A DNA stretch of 64,000 bases, from positions 744,001 through 808,000 of the forward strand of contig JADJXK010000002.1 in the NCBI GenBank assembly GCA_016710325.1, read 5' to 3'. Positions 15,567 through 23,415 of this stretch are shown piece after piece. Made by a program: the position numbers and the translations under genes. The DNA comes from Candidatus Leptofilum proximum. GTDB taxonomy: Bacteria; Chloroflexota; Anaerolineae; Promineifilales; Promineifilaceae. Under the pieces are notes generated by a model, which had not been told where the DNA came from, made no database searches, and saw only the letters and a program-made list of their open reading frames with translations. Positions within the stretch are counted from its first letter, which is position 1. Each line of letters begins with the position of its first letter.

Positions 15567-18500
15567 CTATGGGCAGCTCACATTATTCACAAACTGCCAC
15601 GTCGACGGGCTGTTGGAGCCGCCGCCTTGTGGCCAGGTAGCCAGGTTGCCCGTGTAGAGCACCTGCACCATCAGGCCAAACGGATTGGCCAGCACAGCCA
15701 TCTCGGCCGAGGCATCAATCTGCATTTCGATGACCCACTGCCCGGCCTGGCCACCAATTTCGGCCGTCCAGTTGCTGGAGGTGTAAGTGGTGTCCCAGAT
15801 ATTGCCGTCGCTGTTAGAGCCAATCCCGGCCTGCACCGCCCGGGTGCCGTCCCGCACCACAAAGAAGAAGCGATCGGCCGTATCCGGGTCGCCCCGGTTG
15901 CCCGTTGTGTCAAAATACAGACGCAGCGAATCCGTGGCATCCGTTGTGGGGTCGTTGATGAGGAAGGCCAGGTACAGGTTTGTCGCATCCCGCACAAAGT
16001 ATACCTGTACCAATTCGCTGGGAGCATCTTGCGGGGCAAACTGGATGAGCGGCTGGTTGGGCCACTCGGCCGGGTTAAACGTGCCGTTGATCACCGGCGG
16101 GGTGCTGATGCAAGTTAGCACCGGATTGGGCAGCGGCGTGTTGGTCGACGTGGGGGTGATCGTCGGCGTCAGCGTGGCCGTGGGGGTGTTGGTGGACGTT
16201 GGCGGCGTGGTGGGCGTGGCCGTCTGCGTGGCCGTGGCCGAAGGTGGCGGTGTGTTGGTCACCGTGGGCGTGTGGGTAAAGGTTGGCGTGGTCGACGGCG
16301 GCGGGGTGTTTGATGGCGTGGCTGTCGCCGTTGGTGTGCCCAGTGTTGCCGTTTGTGTGGGCGTGGGCGACACAATCGGCGTGGCCAGTGGGTCCGTTCC
16401 CTGCGAAATTTCTACCACGTCGTTGACGCCATCCCCGTCAGAGTCGGCCAGCAGCGGATTAGTGCCGTACTGGTTTACTTCTTGCCCATCGGGAATCAGG
16501 TCAGAATCAGTGTCGGCCAGCAGCGGGTTGGTGCCCAGGGTCAGCACCTCCTGGCCATCGGTCAGGCCGTCGCCATCGGTGTCGGGATTGTTGGGATCGG
16601 TTTGCAGGATGTTGGTTTCCTGGGTGTTGCTCAGGCCATCCCCATCGGCATCACCTTCGACAGCGGCCGTTGCGGCCAGGGCTGTGCCCGTGGCAAATTC
16701 ACTGATTGCAACGGCCGTTTGCGTGGCCGCCACTTCCGTAGCCGCAGTATCCCGATTGCGGCCAAAAAAGCTGTTGCCGCTAAACACAATCGCAAAAAAG
16801 CCCAAAACGCAGGCAAAGGTAATCACCAGAACGGCCGCATACATCAACGCGGGCGGAATCGACGGCCCAGACTGCGCCTCGCCGGACAGCGTTTGCCGCC
16901 CACCTGCCGAAGCCACCGCCACCTCAAACGGGAACAGCTCGCCGCTGCCCAGCCAGCTGGACTGCTCCGCCTCCAGCGCCAATTCCACGTTGGCTACCTG
17001 GCCCGGCTGCAAGCGAATACGGCCGCGTTCCCCCTTAAAGCGCAGCCCACCCTGCCGGTCCCGCGCCACCACGCTGAAGTCGCCCGGCGCGTTGCCCGTG
17101 TTGTGTATCTGCACCGTCACGCTGCCCGGCAGCCGCACCTGGTTTGGCTCCAGGCTGGCCTCAAACGCCACAAACGTGCCGATGATCACGGAAGCGGTCG
17201 TGCCAACCTTGGCGTCGGGGTGGCGCTGCGACACCAGCTCAATGCGGAACCGCTGCCGCCCCGTGGGTGTGCTGCGGTGTTTCGGCGGCCGGATGGTGAT
17301 GCTTAGCTGGATGGTTTCCCCGGCGGGCAGGTTGCGGAACTCACCGGGCGGTGCTGCCCAGGCGCCGGGCAGGCCGTGTACCCGCAGGCTCACCCGGTCA
17401 TCAACCGGGCTGCGATTGACCACTTCGACCTTAAACTGTACCTGCTGGCCCGGCTCCACGTTCACCTGGTCGCTGGGCAAAAACAATCCTAGCGGCTCCG
17501 AGGTGGCTACCTGCGTCGGCGTCACCTGGGGTGTGGTGCTGCCTATCGCCTGCTGGTAAGTCGGCGCTTCCTGCTCAAAAACGGCAATTTCCGGGCCTTG
17601 CAGCGTCAGCTCATATGGCCCGATGCGCATGCGCGAACCCGGCGGCACCGGCGTGGGATCATCGGCGCGCAGGCGGCGGTCGTTTAAAAAGGTGCCATTG
17701 ATGCCGCCCAAATCGACCAGTTCCCAGCCCAGGGCCGTGGCCTGCAGCCGCGAATGATGGCGCGACACACCTTCGGCGGGCAGCACAATTTCGTTGTCGG
17801 CATGGCGGCCCAGGGTGATGACGGCCTGGGTTAGCGGCACGGTGCTGGGGGGATGGCCCGGCGTGTTGATGATGAGCTCATGCCCCGGCGGCGGCTCGGC
17901 CACGCGCTCCAAAATATTCATCTCCTCACGCAGCATGACCTGGGTGGGCGCGCCTTCCAGGGCCACCATGGCGCTGCGCAGGGCGTCGGCCATTTCCGCA
18001 CCGTCGGCATAGCGGTCGTCGGGATTTTTGGCCAGCGACCGGCTCAAAATGGTGTCGATGATGGCCGGGATGTCGCTGCGGATTTCGCGGGCGGGTGTGG
18101 GCATTTCCCCGCGGGAATGCACGGCAATGGCGTCGGAGAGCGTTTTGAATTCAAAGGGCAGCCGGTTGGTGAACAGCTCGTAGAGGACCACGCCCAGCGC
18201 GTAGAGGTCGGCACGGCCGTCTAGCTTATCACCCTGGCACTGTTCGGGGGACATATAAGTGGGGGTGCCCAGGGTTGTGCCGCTTTGCGTCAGCTGCGAA
18301 CCTTCTTGCAGCTTCACCAGGCCAAAGTCGGTGAGCAGGGCACGGAAGGGCTGCTCGTCTGGCTCGTCGGGGCGATTGAGCCGCTTGAGCATGATGTTAC
18401 CCGGCTTAATATCGCGGTGTACAATGCCACGCCGGTAAGCGTAGTCCAGCGCCTCGGCAATTTGAGCGCCAATTTGCAGGCTTTGCACCAGCGGCAAAAA

Positions 18501-18833
18501 TTTGCGCATGCGCTGCAAGCGCCGCAAATGGTCGCGCAGGCTGCCGCCGTTGACAAACTCCATGGCAATAAACATCCCTTCGGGGGAGTCACCAAAGTCG
18601 AAGATTTGCACCACGGAGGGATGGTCTAGCTGGGCGGCGGTGCGGGCTTCCTGGATGAGGCGGGCGCGAAATTCTTCCTGGCGCGCAAAGTGGGCGTGCA
18701 TGAGCTTGAGCGCCACCTGGCGATCCAGGTTCACGTCGTATGCGCGGTAGACGGTGCCCATGCCGCCATCACCTAACAGGGATTCCAGCCGGTAACGGCC
18801 GTTTATGGTATGACCGATCAGCGTGTTAGACAT
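15567..18833 (-). CDS. Transmembrane Ser/Thr kinase with FHA, TSP3 repeats and CBM9-like sensor
   Basis: 1088 residues. The kinase spans about 14-290: Gly loop GDGGMG 21-26, Lys43, HRD 139-141, DFG 169-171, and a TPTYMSPEQ activation segment. FHA spans about 320-411 (LGRHADNEIVL, SRHH, NGTFLN). Two Ig/NEW3-like beta modules lie at 450-645, one membrane span at 663-685, then four Asp-rich thrombospondin type 3 calcium repeats at 728-815, a Thr/Pro stalk to about 925, and a C-terminal CBM9/DOMON-like beta domain. The kinase and FHA are probably cytoplasmic and the calcium stalk and carbohydrate-binding-like domain outside, making a receptor kinase. It starts 8 nt after the end of the threonine aldolase gene, so it is likely co-transcribed. 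Confidence 0.9.
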   Translation of the reverse strand: MSNTLIGHTINGRYRLESLLGDGGMGTVYRAYDVNLDRQVALKLMHAHFARQEEFRARLIQEARTAAQLDHPSVVQIFDFGDSPEGMFIAMEFVNGGSLRDHLRRLQRMRKFLPLVQSLQIGAQIAEALDYAYRRGIVHRDIKPGNIMLKRLNRPDEPDEQPFRALLTDFGLVKLQEGSQLTQSGTTLGTPTYMSPEQCQGDKLDGRADLYALGVVLYELFTNRLPFEFKTLSDAIAVHSRGEMPTPAREIRSDIPAIIDTILSRSLAKNPDDRYADGAEMADALRSAMVALEGAPTQVMLREEMNILERVAEPPPGHELIINTPGHPPSTVPLTQAVITLGRHADNEIVLPAEGVSRHHSRLQATALGWELVDLGGINGTFLNDRRLRADDPTPVPPGSRMRIGPYELTLQGPEIAVFEQEAPTYQQAIGSTTPQVTPTQVATSEPLGLFLPSDQVNVEPGQQVQFKVEVVNRSPVDDRVSLRVHGLPGAWAAPPGEFRNLPAGETIQLSITIRPPKHRSTPTGRQRFRIELVSQRHPDAKVGTTASVIIGTFVAFEASLEPNQVRLPGSVTVQIHNTGNAPGDFSVVARDRQGGLRFKGERGRIRLQPGQVANVELALEAEQSSWLGSGELFPFEVAVASAGGRQTLSGEAQSGPSIPPALMYAAVLVITFACVLGFFAIVFSGNSFFGRNRDTAATEVAATQTAVAISEFATGTALAATAAVEGDADGDGLSNTQETNILQTDPNNPDTDGDGLTDGQEVLTLGTNPLLADTDSDLIPDGQEVNQYGTNPLLADSDGDGVNDVVEISQGTDPLATPIVSPTPTQTATLGTPTATATPSNTPPPSTTPTFTHTPTVTNTPPPSATATQTATPTTPPTSTNTPTATLTPTITPTSTNTPLPNPVLTCISTPPVINGTFNPAEWPNQPLIQFAPQDAPSELVQVYFVRDATNLYLAFLINDPTTDATDSLRLYFDTTGNRGDPDTADRFFFVVRDGTRAVQAGIGSNSDGNIWDTTYTSSNWTAEIGGQAGQWVIEMQIDASAEMAVLANPFGLMVQVLYTGNLATWPQGGGSNSPSTWQFVNNVSCP

Positions 18834-18841
18834 CTTCCCTC

Positions 18842-19882
18842 CTACTGCAAAATGGCGCGCGCGGTCTTTACAAACAGATCGACATCCGCTTCCTGAATCC
18901 AGTAATGCGTCACCGCCCGGAAGCTGCGGGAATAGCCACCAGACAGCCAGATGTTGGCCTCGTCGCGCAGCCGCTGCACAAATTGTTCCGGCGTCACCTT
19001 CACCGATTCATCCAGCGTAAAAAACAGCATGTTGGTTTTTACCAGCTCCGGCTGGAGCTTAATACCGGGGATTTGCGCCAATCCCTCGGCCAGCCGCCTG
19101 GCGTGGGCATGGTCATCGGCCAGCCGCTCCACCATCTCGGTGAGGGCCACAATGCCCGCCGCGGCCATGATGCCCGCCTGGCGCATCGCGCCGCCCACCA
19201 GCTTACGCGCCCGGTGGGCTTTCTGGATAAATTCTTCAGACCCGCACAGCACGGAACCGACGGGCGCACACAACCCTTTGCTCAAACAAAAGGTGACAGA
19301 ATCAACGTGTTGCGTAATTTCGCGGGGGTCCAGGTTGAGGGCCACGGCCGCATTAAACAGCCGCGCCCCATCCATGTGCACAATCAGCCCGTGCTGGTCG
19401 GCAATGTGGCGGATTTCCTGGAAATAATCTGGCGCGATGGGGTAACCGCCCTTGGCGCCATAGCTGTTTTCAACCAGGATGAGGCGGTTGGTGGGGAAAT
19501 GGCAATCATCGGGATAGATAGCTTGGTTGACGGCAGTGAGGTTCATACGGCCGTACACATCCGTGGGCAGCGGGTTGGGCACAATGCCGCCCAGCACCGC
19601 CATGCCGCCCGCCTCGGCACGAAACGTGTGTGAATCTTCCCCCACAATGGCGCCATCGCCGCGACGGCCGTGGGCCAGAATGGCCGTCAGGTTGCCCATC
19701 GTGCCGCTGGCCACAAACAGCCCCGCTTCCTTGCCCACCATTTCGGCGGCCAGCGCTTCCAGCCGGTTCACCGTGGGATCCTCGCCGTAGACGTCATCAC
19801 CGACGGGCGCATTGGCCATGGCCTGGCGCATGGCAGGCGTGGGCCAGCTGACGGTGTCGGAGCGGAAGTCGATTCTATCCAT
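18842..19882 (-). CDS. ltaE: Low-specificity L-threonine aldolase
   Basis: 346 residues, the usual length. A PLP fold-type I enzyme cleaving threonine or allo-threonine to glycine and acetaldehyde. Seen: DFRSDTVSWPT at the start, GDDVYGEDPTVNRLE, the SGTMGNL phosphate loop, HMDGARLFNA with the PLP-ring Asp, and the Schiff-base Lys202 in CLSKGLCAPVGS. The product glycine links to the C1/folate metabolism of the nearby sarcosine-oxidase cluster. There is no clear ribosome-binding site; a TATAAT on this strand (19901-19906) lies 18 nt before the ATG, so the leader may be very short. Confidence 0.93.
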   Translation of the reverse strand: MDRIDFRSDTVSWPTPAMRQAMANAPVGDDVYGEDPTVNRLEALAAEMVGKEAGLFVASGTMGNLTAILAHGRRGDGAIVGEDSHTFRAEAGGMAVLGGIVPNPLPTDVYGRMNLTAVNQAIYPDDCHFPTNRLILVENSYGAKGGYPIAPDYFQEIRHIADQHGLIVHMDGARLFNAAVALNLDPREITQHVDSVTFCLSKGLCAPVGSVLCGSEEFIQKAHRARKLVGGAMRQAGIMAAAGIVALTEMVERLADDHAHARRLAEGLAQIPGIKLQPELVKTNMLFFTLDESVKVTPEQFVQRLRDEANIWLSGGYSRSFRAVTHYWIQEADVDLFVKTARAILQ

Positions 19883-19991
19883 GCTTGAAGTTTACGTAAT
19901 ATTATAATTTTAGCAAACAGCAGAGGCATGGTCAGGGGGAAACGGCCGTTTTAAAAAACAATGGCGCTTTGGGCACTCAGGGGATTGACAA

Positions 19992-20054
19992 GCCGTGAAG
20001 CGTGAAACGTGAAACGTGACCAGGAAGGCATCACGTTTCACGTTTCACGTTTCA
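19992..20054. repeat. Palindromic repeat R4 (GTGAAAC family, inverted orientation)
   Basis: GTGAAAC-word arms around CCAGGAAGGCA, which is the reverse complement of a TGCCTTCCTGG loop. R4 therefore has the same loop as R1 and R5 but the opposite orientation. GCGCTTTGGG at 19963-19972 matches the outer arm. It lies between ltaE and the flavoprotein gene. Confidence 0.88.
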
Positions 20055-20068
20055 AGTATAAGACTCAT

Positions 20069-21250
20069 TTAGGGCAGCACCATCACCGCCTCAGCAGGTT
20101 GCAGTGGGATGCCCGTTCCCGGCAGCGTCAGCAAAAAGTCGCATTCTTCATCCGTCAGCCGCCCCAGCTGACGCATCAAGGCAGACGCTTCCGCCGCATC
20201 CCAGGCGTAGTGCGCCAGGGCACTGGTGGCCTTATGCACCGGCAAGGCAAAACGATCCCGCGTCTGGTGGTACGCCGCCAGCGCCTCGGCCTCGGGCTGG
20301 CGCTCAGACAGAACGGCGTCCACGGCGTTGGCCAGCAGCTCGGCATCGCGGAAAGCGTCGGAGATGCCGTGAGCCGACAGCGGGTCTTTGGTGAAGCCCG
20401 CGTCACCCACCAGCGCCCAGCCCGGGCCGCCGGGCACACGCAAAAAGCCGGGAATGCCCAGGGTGCGGTAAAACGGACTCTGGCGTTCGGCCGTTTTTAG
20501 TTGGGCCAGCATGTTTGGCGAGGATTTTTCGACCAGCTGGTAATACTCCTCGTCGTTGATGAGACGGCCGTTGTTGGGGCGGGCGGCAAAAGCGGCCGTT
20601 AAGCCGTCGTTGGTCGGGATAAAACCCGCGGCAGCGCCGGGCACAAAGTAGGCGTCGTAGCTGCCGGACGCCACACCGGCAAAGTAGGCGTAGGTGTAAG
20701 TGCTCACGGCCGGATGGGTCTCGTAGGCGGCGGCGTTTACTGCCGCGGCCACCCGCGAGCGCAGTCCATCGGCGCCTACCACAAAACGTGCCCGCAGCTC
20801 AGCCTTCACCCCGTTGACGTCGACCAGGATGCCGGTGACACGGCCGTTTTCCGCAAAGATCAGATCCAGCAGACGATAGCCCACCCGGAACTCAGCGCCT
20901 GCCTCCGTGGCGGCAGCCAGCAGTTCGGTATCCAGGATGTGCCGCTGCGGGGCGTACAGGGCGTCTACGCCAAACGCTTCGCGGAAATCAAAGCTAATCT
21001 CTTTTTCGCCAAAGCCCAGCACAATTTGCCGGATGGGCGGCGTGTTGTGAGCGAGGATGCGCGGCAAAAGACCCCAGCGCTGCAGCTGCACCACCCCACT
21101 GCGCATGATGGCGTGGGTAGACAGCGTGTATTTACTCGGATGGCTGCGGTCGATGATGAGCACGCGGTAGCCCAGGCGCGCCAGCAGCATGGCCGTGGCC
21201 GAACCGGCCACCCGCCCGCCAACGATGATGACATCGTAGTCAAACTTCAT
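20069..21250 (-). CDS. FAD-dependent oxidoreductase (geranylgeranyl reductase/halogenase-like)
   Basis: 393 residues from ATG 21250, chosen because GGAGG lies just upstream; an in-frame ATG 111 nt earlier has no such site. Residues 5-33 form the FAD fold (DVIIVGGRVAGSATAMLLARLGY with the acidic strand end LIIDRS). The FVVGADGLRSRVA motif and the second FAD signature GWALVGDAGFTKDP are those of p-hydroxybenzoate-hydroxylase-like flavoproteins. The substrate is unknown. A geranylgeranyl-reductase-like or aromatic hydroxylase role is possible. Confidence 0.85.
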   Translation of the reverse strand: MKFDYDVIIVGGRVAGSATAMLLARLGYRVLIIDRSHPSKYTLSTHAIMRSGVVQLQRWGLLPRILAHNTPPIRQIVLGFGEKEISFDFREAFGVDALYAPQRHILDTELLAAATEAGAEFRVGYRLLDLIFAENGRVTGILVDVNGVKAELRARFVVGADGLRSRVAAAVNAAAYETHPAVSTYTYAYFAGVASGSYDAYFVPGAAAGFIPTNDGLTAAFAARPNNGRLINDEEYYQLVEKSSPNMLAQLKTAERQSPFYRTLGIPGFLRVPGGPGWALVGDAGFTKDPLSAHGISDAFRDAELLANAVDAVLSERQPEAEALAAYHQTRDRFALPVHKATSALAHYAWDAAEASALMRQLGRLTDEECDFLLTLPGTGIPLQPAEAVMVLP

Positions 21251-21377
21251 AAAAACCTCCAGACCAATAACATTGTTTTGGCACGTTCCTGTCATTCCCG
21301 CGCAGGCATGACAAGCGGAAATGGGTGGGAAAAGGAGGGTGCCGAGCTTGACACCCGGCACATCCCTGGGAATGTTG

Positions 21378-21935
21378 TTAGGCCGTCACGTTCACTGTGA
21401 CCGGCACACCGTTGCTCAGCACATCGTAAACGGCCGAACGGGACACAGACTGCTGCACCACTTGCTGCAGCTTCTCGGCAGGGGCGTCGCCTTCAATTTG
21501 CAAATTAACGCGGATTCCCTGGTAGCCGTTGCGCACGCTCTTGTCCATGCCAAAGATGCCCAGCAGATCGATGTCGCCTTCCACCTGCGACTGGACGCGG
21601 GTGAGCTTGATGCCGCGCGCCGAGGCGATGTTGCCAATGCCCGCGGTGATGCAGGCCGCGATAGCATGCAGCAGAAACTCAACCGGCGTGGGGCCGTTGT
21701 CTTGCCCGACCAGCACGGAGGGATGGTCCGCATCATAGGTGAAGGTGGCTTTGTGCGTGTGCTCCTGGCCAGCGCCAAAAAAACCATTCAGGGTGCTGCG
21801 GCTTTGCGTGCCCGTTACCCATTCGTTAGCCGCCCGGAACTGGAACTTGGCTGCCTGGGGCTGCGCCTTCACAACGTCCAGCGTGGCGAAGAGGGTGGTT
21901 ACATCAACACCGTTTACTACTTTTGTTTCGTTCAT
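21378..21935 (-). CDS. OsmC/Ohr-family protein
   Basis: 185 residues from ATG 21935, preceded by AAGGAG; earlier in-frame starts lack this. The family reduces organic hydroperoxides through two cysteines. Visible: the GPTPVEFLLHAIAACITAGIGNIASARG helix with one Cys, and a C-terminal alpha-beta half ending GVPVTVNV. I do not see a second redox Cys at the usual place, so this belongs to the wider OsmC-like group whose activity is less certain. It is divergent from the monooxygenase at 22147. Confidence 0.82.
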   Translation of the reverse strand: MNETKVVNGVDVTTLFATLDVVKAQPQAAKFQFRAANEWVTGTQSRSTLNGFFGAGQEHTHKATFTYDADHPSVLVGQDNGPTPVEFLLHAIAACITAGIGNIASARGIKLTRVQSQVEGDIDLLGIFGMDKSVRNGYQGIRVNLQIEGDAPAEKLQQVVQQSVSRSAVYDVLSNGVPVTVNVTA

Positions 21936-22146
21936 GATTAAAAATCTCCTTATGCATGTGGTTGACCAATTTCTGAGCTCCAATCGAACTCGCCAGCAGA
22001 ATACCGCACCAGCGATCCACCAGCGTCCCAGCAAGCGTCCCCCTACCGTGCCAGAAAAATGGGTGGGGAAAAGTTGGCGGGACGTTTCGGGAACGGCCGT
22101 TCCTTAATATCCAGGCCAGTTCAATAAACTTAAGTAGGAGAAAACG

Positions 22147-23415
22147 ATGTCTCAACAAACGAACAAACAGGAGAGCACAGAAATGCTGAACGGTAACGGC
22201 CGTATCCCCACCCATGCCCTGGTTATCGGCAGCAGCATTGCCGGGCTGACGGCCGCCAAAGCCCTGGCCAGCCACCTGGACCGGGTAACCATCATCGACC
22301 GGGACGAGTCGGCCTGTGCCGAGACGTTTCGCCGCGGCGTGCCCCAGGCGCGCCACGCCCATACGTTAATGCCCCAGGGCCAGGAAGTGTTGGAACAGCA
22401 TTTTCCCGGCATCATGGCCGAGCTGGTTAGCAGCGGGGCAGTCTCGGTCGATGTAGAAAAGGAAGTCGCCTTTTTTCACGACGGCGCCTGGCGCACCCCT
22501 CAGCCAAAAGATCGCCCCCCTTCCCTCTCTTGCAGCCGCCCCCTGCTGGAAAACGCCATCTACCGGCGTGTGACCGCCCTGCCCAATGTGGCCCTGCTGC
22601 GCGGCTACCGGGCCACAGGGCTGGTGACCGACAACTCCGCGCGGTGGGTGACCGGCGTGCAGCTTCGCTCTGGCCGCGGAGCGGCGGGCCAGGAGTGGGT
22701 GGAGCCAGCTCATCTGGTCGTGGATGCCAGCGGGCGTCAGTCGCAGGCGCCGGACTGGCTGGCTGCGCTGAAGCTCATGCCGCCTGAAGAATGGCGCATC
22801 AATGCCTTTGTGGGGTATGCCACCCGTATTTACCAGCAGCCAGCTCACCTGGCCGAAGCGTGGAAGCGGCTGTACGTCCGGCCCACGCCACCAGACGAAA
22901 CGCGGGGGGGCATTTTACTGCCAGAGGAAAACGGCCGTTGGGTTGTCACCCTCGTGGGCATCGCCGGGGATTATCCACCCACCGACGAGGCGGGCTTTCT
23001 GGCCTTTGCCCGCAGCCTGCCCACACCCCGCTTCTACGAAGCCATCAAAGACGCCACACCCCTGACCGAGCCGTTTGGCTTCCGCCGCACGGAAAACCGG
23101 GTGCGCCTTTACGACAAGCTGCCCCGCTACCTGGAAGGCTTCCTGGTAACCGGCGACGCGGTTTTTGCCCTGAATCCCGTTTACGCGCAGGGCATGACAG
23201 CGGCCCTCATCGGCAGCCACGTGTTGGATAAAAGCTTAAAACGTTTTGCGGATAAACTGGCAGTTGGAGAGGTGACCGGCCTGGCCGCGGCTTTCCAAAA
23301 AGAACTGCGCCAGGCTCTAGATGGACTGTGGACCATGTCCACGCACAAGGATTGGCACTGGCCGATGACCGAGGTCACCGACAACGCCGAGACGCTTACG
23401 CCGGGTGGGCGGTAG
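22147..23415 (+). CDS. FAD-dependent monooxygenase-like protein
   Basis: 422 residues. The FAD fold lies at about 24-52 (ALVIGSSIAGLTAAKAL, TIIDRD), the group-A flavoprotein segment VVDASGRQSQ in the middle, and a C-terminal GDAVFALNPVYAQGMTAAL flavin loop. It resembles 2-polyprenyl-6-methoxyphenol-hydroxylase-like oxidoreductases of unknown substrate. TAGGAG precedes the ATG. The 3' end overlaps the convergent regulator gene by 20 nt. ACGGCCGT occurs twice within it, as in core genes. Confidence 0.85.
   Translation: MSQQTNKQESTEMLNGNGRIPTHALVIGSSIAGLTAAKALASHLDRVTIIDRDESACAETFRRGVPQARHAHTLMPQGQEVLEQHFPGIMAELVSSGAVSVDVEKEVAFFHDGAWRTPQPKDRPPSLSCSRPLLENAIYRRVTALPNVALLRGYRATGLVTDNSARWVTGVQLRSGRGAAGQEWVEPAHLVVDASGRQSQAPDWLAALKLMPPEEWRINAFVGYATRIYQQPAHLAEAWKRLYVRPTPPDETRGGILLPEENGRWVVTLVGIAGDYPPTDEAGFLAFARSLPTPRFYEAIKDATPLTEPFGFRRTENRVRLYDKLPRYLEGFLVTGDAVFALNPVYAQGMTAALIGSHVLDKSLKRFADKLAVGEVTGLAAAFQKELRQALDGLWTMSTHKDWHWPMTEVTDNAETLTPGGR

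Noticed and set aside
15787..17559. 590-codon plus-strand frame antisense to the receptor kinase
   Set aside because: Val/Gly/Ser-rich low-complexity translation of the Thr/Pro and TSP3 region; no start signal or family.
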